The notes under the pieces are model-generated. The model worked only from the letters and a program-made list of their open reading frames with translations. It ran no database searches and was not told the DNA's origin. This document shows positions 1 to 6,366 of a stretch of DNA of 8,622 nt, one piece after another (the first letter of the stretch is position 1; every line of letters begins with the position of its first letter). The DNA is taken from the NCBI GenBank assembly GCA_945918315.1, contig CAMEIK010000038.1:1-8622 (forward strand). Direction: 5' to 3'. This stretch comes from an uncultured Clostridia bacterium (GTDB lineage Bacteria > Bacillota > Clostridia > Oscillospirales > Oscillospiraceae). The position numbers and the translations under genes were made by a program.

Positions 1-30
1 TTTTATGGCGATAATGAGACTCGAAAGGCC

Positions 31-60
31 GTCAAGAAAACATACCGGTGGCATGTTTTT
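31..60 (-). terminator. Probable intrinsic terminator ending the GH3-GH3-gtrA operon
   Basis: Bases 37-46 and 50-59 form a 10-bp stem with a 3-base loop (47-49). Read on the minus strand all ten pairs form, one of them a G-U wobble (positions 44/52). On the plus strand that pair would be an A-C mismatch, so the hairpin fits minus-strand transcription. The transcript continues with TTTTCTT (37-31), a modest U-tract partly inside the stem base. It lies about 165 bases after the gtrA-like stop codon. The stem is short and A/U-rich at its base, so efficiency is uncertain. Confidence 0.45.
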
Positions 61-128
61 AGGCCGCGGGAGAGTCCCCGAAGCTCCGGCACGAAAGTCA
101 TTTGGGTCCGGGGAACCGATGCTTCTTT

Positions 129-219
129 CCCCGAAGCGGAAAACCGAAATGCTTCGCCGCCAAAGGTCATGCCTGCATTCCGGGCGATCATAAGGAATCC
201 CGGTTTTCCTGCTTCGGGG
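129..219 (-). repeat. Long imperfect inverted repeat just after the gtrA-like gene
   Basis: Bases 129-146 are the reverse complement of 201-219 except for one extra base (18 of 19 positions), with a 54-base interior. In the minus-strand transcript the stem would begin about five bases after the stop codon of the gtrA-like gene. No U-tract follows, so it is not an ordinary terminator. A third copy of its CCCCGAAGC core lies at 76-84. The same stretch also shows a 69-base spacing of similar ATGAC-TTT blocks (minus strand, starting at 170 and 101). It could be a structured 3' untranslated region, a small RNA or a degenerate dispersed repeat; the sequence alone does not decide. Confidence 0.5.
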
Positions 220-224
220 TTTCG

Positions 225-803
225 TCACGCTTTCCTGCCCTCGGGGAAGATGATTTTGAATACGAAGAAAAATACCACCATGGAAATGCCGCCCATCAGA
301 ACCGTGGTGCCGATGTTGTACAGCCATCCCGGCAGAAGCTGAGAGGCCACCGCCAGCCACACACAATTGATGGAATTCACCACCAGGGTAATTGCCACCC
401 AGGCGATGAAGTACCACATCATTTGGTACCATACGTTGCCCTTGCTGCGGAAGGTAATGTTGCGCTGCAGGGGGAAATTGATGGCCTGGGAAAGAAAAGA
501 GCCTGCCAGCATGGCGATGAGATACCCCACACCACCACCGATCAGCACATTTCCTGCTGCATCGTGGAGTACATCGTAGCCGATAGCATTCCAGGTAAAG
601 GCAACGCCGAACAGCTTCATGGGGATGGCGGGCCAGCTCCATGCGATTCCCGCCAGTTCCAGGCCCAGGAGATCCGGCAGGAACGCGTAGATAATATACT
701 GGATTACCGTTACCAGATTGCTGAACAGGAAGAACAGTCCTCCTTCCCGCAGCCATTTGGCGGCTTTGGGGTGGTTCTCCATCCAGTTTTTCAGTTTAGT
801 CAT
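225..803 (-). CDS. GtrA-like integral membrane protein
   Basis: This 192-residue hydrophobic protein resembles the GtrA family, whose members are small four-helix membrane proteins thought to help move undecaprenyl-phosphate-linked sugars across the membrane or to serve cell-surface glycosylation. Hydrophobic segments lie near residues 22-44, 86-108, 128-150 and 163-187. Between the second and third is the motif SQAINFPLQRNITFRSKGN (105-123), matching the family's typical N-F-x-x-x-R-x-x-T-F-R element. The N-terminus and C-terminus are basic. The start at 803 is supported by GGGAGGG (809-815) five bases upstream, inside the end of the preceding GH3 gene. The two genes overlap by 8 bp, so translation is probably coupled. 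Length is slightly above the usual 120-160 residues because of longer connecting loops, for example residues 45-85. The family call is by motif and topology; substrate is unknown. Confidence 0.75.
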   Translation of the reverse strand: MTKLKNWMENHPKAAKWLREGGLFFLFSNLVTVIQYIIYAFLPDLLGLELAGIAWSWPAIPMKLFGVAFTWNAIGYDVLHDAAGNVLIGGGVGYLIAMLAGSFLSQAINFPLQRNITFRSKGNVWYQMMWYFIAWVAITLVVNSINCVWLAVASQLLPGWLYNIGTTVLMGGISMVVFFFVFKIIFPEGRKA

Positions 804-3225
804 GGATACCCTCCCTGATTTGCAGATGTTTCAGATATGCTTTGGAAGCCTTTTGGTTTCGGAAGAAATTGGCGATCAGGCTTCCGGTGCCCCGGAAGAA
901 GTGACCGTTGACGATGGTAAGGATATCTTCCACCATCGCATCGCTCACTGCGCCCCCGGTCATTTTGCCGATGGCCCGGAAGGGCATATTGTAGATGAAC
1001 AGAATGTTCAGATCAGGCTTGCCCTTGGCTTCGGCTTTTTCCTGAAGGCCGGTCAGAATCCGCCAGACCAGCCGTGCCAGAGGATTCTTTGCGTAATACA
1101 GCTGGCAGAGGGCGTCGTTCTTTTCCAGAAGGCCGCTCCAGCTTCCGTTGGGGATCGGGCGGCCCAGCAGGGCTTCAAATTCGGCATCGCTGACGTTTTC
1201 AACCTTGCCGCTTTCATAGGAGGGCAGGCCGCTGCAGGTTACGGGGACGACGGTTCCCGGAATCTGAAGGGTCCCGCGAAGTTTTACATCGGATACGCTG
1301 GAAGCGACCATAATTTCGTAGTCAGCGCTTTCAATTTCCCAACGGTCGGTTTTTACATCGAAATAGCGGAAGGCCTTGTCATCCAGCCCAACAGAAACGG
1401 TTTTGCTTTCCCCGGCCTTCAGAAACACTTTGGCAAAGCCCTTCAGTTCCTTTCCGGGGCGGAAGACCTTGCCGTTCCGGCAGGAAACGTAAATCTGCGC
1501 CACTTCGGCGCCCTCCCGGCTTCCGGTATTGGTGACAGTGAAGGTCACCTGATCCCGGGAAAGCTTAAGGCCGGAATAGGCGAAGGTGGTGTAGCTCAGG
1601 CCGTAGCCAAAGGGCCAGCGAACGGGGGCTGACGTTGTGTCGAAATACCGATAGCCCACATAGATGCCTTCCCGATATTCGCTTGTCCGCTCCTTGCTGG
1701 GATAGTAGGGGTTGCTGGGGTGATCTTCCAGCCTGACGGGCCAGGTTTCGCTGAGCTTGCCGCTGGGATTGATCTTGCCCACCAGTGCGTCCGCCATGGC
1801 GGCTGCGCCTGCCTGACCGCCCAGATAGCCGTGGATACAGGCCCGGAAGGATGCCTCCGGGAGCACAAAAGGCGCACCGCCGGAGAGCACCAGAATCACG
1901 TTTTCGTTAGCCTGACAAACCTCCGTAATCAGGGTGTTCTGGGCCTCGGACAGATTCATGTGGGTTCTGTCCATGCCTTCGGATTCCAGGATTTCGTCCA
2001 GACCTACGCACAGCAGAACTACATTGGCCCGCTTCGCCAAAGCAACGGCTTCTGCAATCAGTTTGCCGTCCGGTTTGGGCTCATTGCGGTCAAAGCCCTT
2101 GGAAAAGCCTGTGACATTCAGCCCCGTGCCAGGGATGCAGTCCAGCAGATGCTCCACCTTTGTGGGATTGACCAGACTGGAGCCTGCGCCCTGATACCGG
2201 GCGGAGGTGGCAAAATCACCGATGAGGGCCACTTCCGTTCCCGCCTGCAGAGGCAGAATGCCGTCGTTTTCCAGAAGGACGATGGCACCGGCGGCACATT
2301 TCTTTGCCAGCGCGTGATGGGCTTCCCGGTCAAAGGTTTTGGGCTGATCCTTCACCGCGTCCACGGCGGGCAGGATCACACCCAGCAGTTCCCGAATCCG
2401 TTCATCGACAAGGGCTTCGGCGATCCGGCCTTCCCGGACTGCCCGGACAAGGCCCATGGCGCAATCCGGGCCGGGGGCGGGCATCACAAGATTGGAGCCT
2501 GCCCGGACACCTTCCACATGGTCGTTGTCGCCGCCCCAGTCCGTCACCACGAAGCCGTCAAAGCCCCACTCCCTGCGCAGGATTTCCGTCAGCAAATGGT
2601 AGTTTTCGTTGGCGTATTCGCCATTGACCATGTTGTAGCTGGACATGATGGTTTTGGCTTTGCCCTCCGTCACAGCGATCTCAAAGCCTGTCAGGTAGAT
2701 TTCACGAAGGGTCCGTTCGTCCACCACGGAGTCCATGGACATACGCCGCAGTTCCTGGGAATTCACCGCGAAATGCTTGGGGCAGGCGGCGACGCCGTTT
2801 TTCTGGATGCCCCGGATATAGGCGGCAGCCATTTTGCCGGACAGATAGGGATCTTCTGAAACATATTCAAAATTGCGTCCGCAAAGAGGGCTCCGCTTGA
2901 TATTCAGTCCGGGGCCCAGTACCACATGGACATCGTTGGCGGCGGCTTCCTCCCCCAGCGCCCGGCCCAGCTCCTCGCCCAGTGCTTCGTCCCAGGAGTT
3001 GGCCATGGTGGCGGTGGTGGGGAAGCAGGTGGCCGGCACGGAGGCATTCAGTCCCAGATGGTCGACTGCTCCGGTCTGCTTGCGCAGACCGTGGGGGCCG
3101 TCGGAAAGAAATGCCGCCGGAATCCCCAGGTGCCGGACCGCACGGCTGGTCCAGGTGCTCCAGCCCTGGAGCATGGCGCACTTCTCTTCCAGGGTCATGT
3201 TATTGATCATCGAGTCTATGCTCAT
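796..3225 (-). CDS. Glycoside hydrolase family 3, soluble beta-glycosidase
   Basis: This 809-residue enzyme has the classical GH3 order: a TIM barrel (about 5-290), an alpha/beta sandwich (about 310-525), a fibronectin-III-like domain (about 545-650) and an extra C-terminal tail (about 675-809). Visible family residues are SDGPHGLR (41-48), R111, the GRNFEYVSEDP block (116-126), KHF (150-152) and the nucleophile D229 in FVVTDW. E416 in ESEGMDR is the likely acid/base. The FGYGLSYTTF element (539-548) precedes the FnIII domain. There is no signal peptide, membrane helix or PA14 insert, so it should act in the cytoplasm on imported beta-glucosides, xylosides or similar. Exact specificity cannot be read from the motifs. 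The start at 3225 has AGGAGA (3233-3238) seven bases upstream. It lies 75 bases after the membrane GH3 and overlaps the gtrA-like gene. The tail contains a strongly motif-like stretch around NMPFRAIGKMTGG (746-758), seen in related Clostridia GH3 proteins as far as I recall. Confidence 0.93.
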   Translation of the reverse strand: MSIDSMINNMTLEEKCAMLQGWSTWTSRAVRHLGIPAAFLSDGPHGLRKQTGAVDHLGLNASVPATCFPTTATMANSWDEALGEELGRALGEEAAANDVHVVLGPGLNIKRSPLCGRNFEYVSEDPYLSGKMAAAYIRGIQKNGVAACPKHFAVNSQELRRMSMDSVVDERTLREIYLTGFEIAVTEGKAKTIMSSYNMVNGEYANENYHLLTEILRREWGFDGFVVTDWGGDNDHVEGVRAGSNLVMPAPGPDCAMGLVRAVREGRIAEALVDERIRELLGVILPAVDAVKDQPKTFDREAHHALAKKCAAGAIVLLENDGILPLQAGTEVALIGDFATSARYQGAGSSLVNPTKVEHLLDCIPGTGLNVTGFSKGFDRNEPKPDGKLIAEAVALAKRANVVLLCVGLDEILESEGMDRTHMNLSEAQNTLITEVCQANENVILVLSGGAPFVLPEASFRACIHGYLGGQAGAAAMADALVGKINPSGKLSETWPVRLEDHPSNPYYPSKERTSEYREGIYVGYRYFDTTSAPVRWPFGYGLSYTTFAYSGLKLSRDQVTFTVTNTGSREGAEVAQIYVSCRNGKVFRPGKELKGFAKVFLKAGESKTVSVGLDDKAFRYFDVKTDRWEIESADYEIMVASSVSDVKLRGTLQIPGTVVPVTCSGLPSYESGKVENVSDAEFEALLGRPIPNGSWSGLLEKNDALCQLYYAKNPLARLVWRILTGLQEKAEAKGKPDLNILFIYNMPFRAIGKMTGGAVSDAMVEDILTIVNGHFFRGTGSLIANFFRNQKASKAYLKHLQIREGIHD

Positions 3226-3256
3226 TGTGTTTTCTCCTTTTTCGCGCCTTAGAACA

Positions 3257-3288
3257 ATTGCCCCCTGCCGTCAGGGGCAGAGGGCAAT
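3257..3288 (-). terminator. Intercistronic hairpin between the two GH3 genes
   Basis: CCCCTG (3262-3267) pairs with CAGGGG (3272-3277) around a CCGT loop, and ATTGC (3257-3261) pairs with GCAAT (3284-3288) after a six-base bulge. On the minus strand it starts 12 bases after the stop of the membrane GH3 and is followed by TGTTCT only, a poor U-tract. It may be a partial terminator or an mRNA-stabilising hairpin that sets different levels for the two GH3 proteins. No convincing promoter is seen between it and the second GH3, so read-through is likely. Confidence 0.4.
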
Positions 3289-3300
3289 CGTGAAAGAAGA

Positions 3301-6174
3301 TCAGTGCTTTTCAGCTGCCAGTTTACGGTTCTTGCGCAGGATCAGCAGTTCAGCACCGACGAATGCGGCAGCCAGGACCACATCCAGTGCGATGACCATC
3401 TTGATCCAGCCTTCCATACCGGCGTTCTGAACATCCTCTTCGTACGCCCAGCTGTTGACGGTGGTGTACATGATGTTCTTACAGGCGTTGCGCATATACT
3501 GCACAGTGCTTGCGCTGGGGTTGTCCCAGTCGTGAGGACGGTTGGGGCCCTCGCCGTAGGTAGCCAGCATGGCATCCATGCCGTTGGCCAGTGCGGCATC
3601 GGCATTCATGAAGCCGTGGCCGTTGTTACGGAAGAAGTCGGAAACCACGGTGCCCTTGAAGCCCCACTCGTCACGCAGGACGGTGTTGAGCATTGCGCCG
3701 GATTCGCCTGCCCAGGTGGTGCCCAGGAAGCTCCAGGAAGCCATCACGCCGTCAGCGCCGTATTCCTTGACGCAGATTTCGAAGGGCTTCAGGTAGATTT
3801 CACGCATGGCCTGTTCGTTGCACCAGATGCTGACCATCTTGTAGTTGCCGTCGTAGAGGGCGAAGTGCTTGATATAGGAGTAGACACCGTGCTGCTCGGC
3901 ACCGGCAACGGCGTTGCCGGACATCAGGCCGGTCAGGACTGCGTCCTCGGAGTAGTACTCGTAGTTACGGCCGCCGAAGGGATAGCGGTGCATGTTGATG
4001 CCGGGGGCGTACCAGCCGGCAACTTCCATCTCACGGGCCATCTCACCCATGATGGAACCGTACTCGTTGGCCAGCTCCTGATTCCAGGTGCAGGCAATGA
4101 CGGTTGCTACGGGGAAGCCGATGGAACCGGCGCCGGTGAAGTTGTTGTTGATGGCGGCGGGGCCGTCAGCGTCGCTGACCCGGATCTTGCCGACGGACTC
4201 CGCAGCGGGGGTCTGATAGCCGCTCAGGGAGGTCATGTGGACCATGTCGGCAACGGTCAGCTGATCCAGCAGCTTCTCCCAGCGTGCATCATCGTAATCG
4301 GCACCACGCAGCTCGGCCAGGGTCAGGCCGTTGCTTGCGCCGGTGACGGGCATTTGGGCGCTGGGATCGATGTACATCTCAAAGTCGAAATTGGCGTTGA
4401 GCTGATAGGTCTCCACATACTCTGCGCTCATATCCAGAGAAGCGGGGGCAGCGGTGGCCTCGGCGTAGTTTGCAAAGCCGTTTGCACGGGACAGGTAGGT
4501 TACATCGCCGTGGATATCGTCAAACAGATTGGTTGCGGGGGTCAGATCGGAGCTTCTGCCCTTCTCGGTTGCGGTCTGGGTGTAGGTTTTGGAACCCACG
4601 ATGGTGTGGCTGTCGGTACGGGCAGTGATCACATACTCGCCCTTCTCCAGCACATAGGCCTTGTTGACCAGATAGTCGTAGGAAGCCATATCCTCAATGG
4701 CGAAGGTCATGGACAGGGTCTCGGAAGCGCCGGGCTCCAGAGTCTTGGTCTTGCCGAACTCGATCAAGTTGGCGGTTGCCTTTTCAATGCCGCCCTCGGT
4801 GTAGGGGGGATTGAAGTAGATGCCCACGACATCCTTGCCGGCCACATCGCCGGTGTTGGTGACGGTGACTTCCACGGTCAGATTGCCGTTCTCTTCCTTC
4901 AGCTCGCCCATCTCGTAGGAGAAGGTGGTGTAGCTCAGGCCGTGGCCGAAGGGATACTGGACGACCTTGTCATAGTCAAAGCCTTCCATGCCGATGTCGT
5001 GGGCGGTCTCGTAGAACTTGTAGCCCATGTAGACACCGTCCACATAGTTGACGAAGGAGGGGGAGTAGGTCTGGGGGCGACCGGCGTTCATGCCGTCAAC
5101 GGTCATATCCAGCAGGTTGGTGTAGTTGACCTTGGCAGCGTTGTTCCACCAGGGTGCCTGGGTCATGTCATACAGGAAGGTGTCGGAAGTGTGGCCGGAG
5201 GGGTTGATCTCGCCGCGGAGGATCTTGCCCAGAGCGTTGAAGCCCACGTTGCCGGGGCCGGCGCACCAGATTGCGGCCTTGATCTGCTCATATTCTTCCA
5301 CGAAGCCCATTTCGATGGGGTTTGCGCCGTTGTACAGAACGATGACCTTGTCGAAGTTCTCGCACACCAGCTTGACCATGTCCTCTTCGGACTGGGACAG
5401 CTGCAGATAGTGCTCACCGGCTTCGAAATCCAGATATTCGTCGGAGTTGTGGTCGAAAGCAACCTGGCTTACGTCCATGGGCAGGTCATTGTGACCCTCG
5501 CCTGCGGCACGGGCCAGAATAATCACAGCCACGTCGGAGAAGGCCTTGGCGTTGCTGACCAGCTCCTCGGGATAGGTGGAAACAGGGGGCTCGGGCAGAG
5601 TCCAGCTCTGCTTCTCGATGGACATTTCGGGACGCTCGCTGGTGTAGGCGGTGTAGAAGGCTTCCAGCTCTTCGTTCAGGGCGAAGCCTGCGTTGATCAG
5701 GCCCTGCTTCATGGAAACGATGTCGAACAGGGCGTTGATGCCGCCGGAACCGGCACCGCCGTACAGGGGATGCACGGATGCCCAGCCGAACAGGTTCAGG
5801 TTCACAGTGTCGGTCAGGGGCAGTGCATTTTCCTCGTTCTCCAGCAGAACGAAGCCTTCAGCTGCCACGGTCTCAGCCACCAGCTTGGCCTTTTCGGTGG
5901 TGTCTGCGTTCACCTGGGCTTTGCCCATAGTCAGGCTGATCAGGTTGGACATGGGTCCAAGGCAGATCAGGTTTGCGGAAATTGCGATGGCCAGCACCAT
6001 AGCAAGGACCGCATTCCAGCGGATAACGAACTTCTTGCTCTTGCTCATGTTCTTGACGAAAGACACAGCGATGATCACTGCGATGCCAATCACCAGAGCA
6101 ATGGCCAACGGGATCAGGTACTTCTGGCAGGTCTGCAGTACGCCGATCACGTCCTCCATGTTGATTTGTAACAT
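3301..6174 (-). CDS. Membrane-anchored GH3 glycosidase with reversed domain order
   Basis: With the start at 6174 the product is 957 residues. It has two N-terminal membrane helices (about 19-40 and 53-75), then the GH3 alpha/beta sandwich (about 100-390), an FnIII-like domain (about 410-530), a linker (540-615), the TIM barrel (about 616-905) and a last helix (about 923-947). This is GH3 in permuted order, as known in some Butyrivibrio/Ruminococcus beta-glucosidases. Key residues: likely acid/base E226 in AGEGHND; FGHGLSYTTF (409-418); DADGP (668-672); R730, R736; KHF (769-771); nucleophile D846 in VVSDFF. The basic loop KNMSKSKKFVIRW (41-53) and basic C-terminus (RKNRK, 947-951) predict that the catalytic part lies outside the cell (positive-inside rule). 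A longer reading frame reaches 6219, but the ribosome binding site lies inside it. It is the first gene of the GH3 operon and probably regulated by the neighbouring two-component system. Sugar specificity is not readable. Confidence 0.92.
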   Translation of the reverse strand: MLQINMEDVIGVLQTCQKYLIPLAIALVIGIAVIIAVSFVKNMSKSKKFVIRWNAVLAMVLAIAISANLICLGPMSNLISLTMGKAQVNADTTEKAKLVAETVAAEGFVLLENEENALPLTDTVNLNLFGWASVHPLYGGAGSGGINALFDIVSMKQGLINAGFALNEELEAFYTAYTSERPEMSIEKQSWTLPEPPVSTYPEELVSNAKAFSDVAVIILARAAGEGHNDLPMDVSQVAFDHNSDEYLDFEAGEHYLQLSQSEEDMVKLVCENFDKVIVLYNGANPIEMGFVEEYEQIKAAIWCAGPGNVGFNALGKILRGEINPSGHTSDTFLYDMTQAPWWNNAAKVNYTNLLDMTVDGMNAGRPQTYSPSFVNYVDGVYMGYKFYETAHDIGMEGFDYDKVVQYPFGHGLSYTTFSYEMGELKEENGNLTVEVTVTNTGDVAGKDVVGIYFNPPYTEGGIEKATANLIEFGKTKTLEPGASETLSMTFAIEDMASYDYLVNKAYVLEKGEYVITARTDSHTIVGSKTYTQTATEKGRSSDLTPATNLFDDIHGDVTYLSRANGFANYAEATAAPASLDMSAEYVETYQLNANFDFEMYIDPSAQMPVTGASNGLTLAELRGADYDDARWEKLLDQLTVADMVHMTSLSGYQTPAAESVGKIRVSDADGPAAINNNFTGAGSIGFPVATVIACTWNQELANEYGSIMGEMAREMEVAGWYAPGINMHRYPFGGRNYEYYSEDAVLTGLMSGNAVAGAEQHGVYSYIKHFALYDGNYKMVSIWCNEQAMREIYLKPFEICVKEYGADGVMASWSFLGTTWAGESGAMLNTVLRDEWGFKGTVVSDFFRNNGHGFMNADAALANGMDAMLATYGEGPNRPHDWDNPSASTVQYMRNACKNIMYTTVNSWAYEEDVQNAGMEGWIKMVIALDVVLAAAFVGAELLILRKNRKLAAEKH

Positions 6175-6180
6175 AGATTC

Positions 6181-6187
6181 TCCTCCT
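6181..6187 (-). promoter_or_regulatory. Strong ribosome binding site fixing the membrane GH3 start
   Basis: The minus strand reads AGGAGGA here, six bases before the ATG at 6174-6172. The in-frame ATG further upstream (6219) has no comparable site, and starting there would place this purine block inside the coding region. The 6174 start also begins with the membrane-entry segment expected for this protein. Confidence 0.85.
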
Positions 6188-6233
6188 AGCAATATTCTTT
6201 TGTGTTTTGGGGCTTTCACCCGATTGCGGCTTT

Positions 6234-6262
6234 ATTGTATCACAGGAAAATCAGCACCAAAA
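6234..6262 (-). promoter_or_regulatory. Probable extended -10 promoter of the GH3 operon
   Basis: On the minus strand, TG-A-TACAAT gives an extended -10 element (TACAAT at 6239-6234). A poor -35 hexamer TTTTGG (6262-6257) stands 17 bases upstream. Transcription would start near 6227, leaving a leader of about 52 bases before the ATG at 6174. A good -10 with a weak -35 is typical of promoters that need an activator, and the LytTR-like repeats lie just upstream. Confidence 0.55.
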
Positions 6263-6272
6263 GCAAGAACGC

Positions 6273-6301
6273 ATAAACAGTCGTTTTCTTGCATAAACGG
6301 T
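6273..6301 (-). promoter_or_regulatory. Candidate LytTR regulator binding site (two direct repeats)
   Basis: The minus strand has ACCGTTTAT (6301-6293) and ACTGTTTAT (6281-6273), separated by 11 bases. Both continue with GC, so GTTTATGC is repeated exactly at a 20-bp interval. The 9-mers fit the published LytTR consensus [TA][AC][CA]GTTN[AG][TG] (9 of 9 and 8 of 9). Known LytTR sites are two such repeats about 12-13 bases apart with an A-rich spacer; here the spacer is GCAAGAAAACG. The proximal repeat would lie at about -46 to -54 from the predicted start of transcription, a usual place for an activator. A gene for a LytTR regulator lies nearby (7671-8378). Binding is inferred. Confidence 0.55.
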
Positions 6302-6312
6302 AATATCTGCAG

Positions 6313-6360
6313 AATAACCTCTGTTTTTGAACGTCAATTAGTACAAAAACAGAGGTTATT
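6313..6360. terminator. 17-bp perfect hairpin after the kinase gene, probably a bidirectional terminator
   Basis: Bases 6313-6329 and 6344-6360 are perfect reverse complements with a 14-base loop. It begins six bases after the kinase stop codon (6367-6369), so it most likely ends the two-component operon and shields the GH3 promoter. The better U-tract (TTATTTTTTG) is on the plus-strand side. On the minus strand the stem is preceded by an A-tract and followed by TTATTCTG. No plus-strand gene is visible to be terminated here. Confidence 0.75.
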
Positions 6361-6366
6361 TTTTGT

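Noticed and set aside
3..191. 62-codon minus-strand reading frame after the gtrA-like gene
   Set aside because: No ribosome binding site, low-complexity translation, and it runs through the inverted repeat and the probable terminator. The repeat structure explains the open frame better.
3304..6171. 955-codon plus-strand reading frame opposite the membrane GH3
   Set aside because: It is exactly codon-aligned to the GH3 gene and results from the lack of TTA/CTA/TCA codons. The translation has no recognisable domain and the sense strand shows a complete enzyme.
6175..6219. Alternative upstream start for the membrane GH3 adding 15 residues
   Set aside because: The AGGAGGA site at 6181-6187 lies inside this extension and is ideally spaced for the ATG at 6174. 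The upstream ATG has no comparable site.
6263..6292. Inverted repeat GCAAGAACG / CGTTTTCTTGC overlapping the LytTR-like sites as an RNA hairpin or riboswitch
   Set aside because: It lies upstream of the predicted transcription start of the GH3 operon and has a two-base mismatch in arm length. The direct-repeat reading is more regular.
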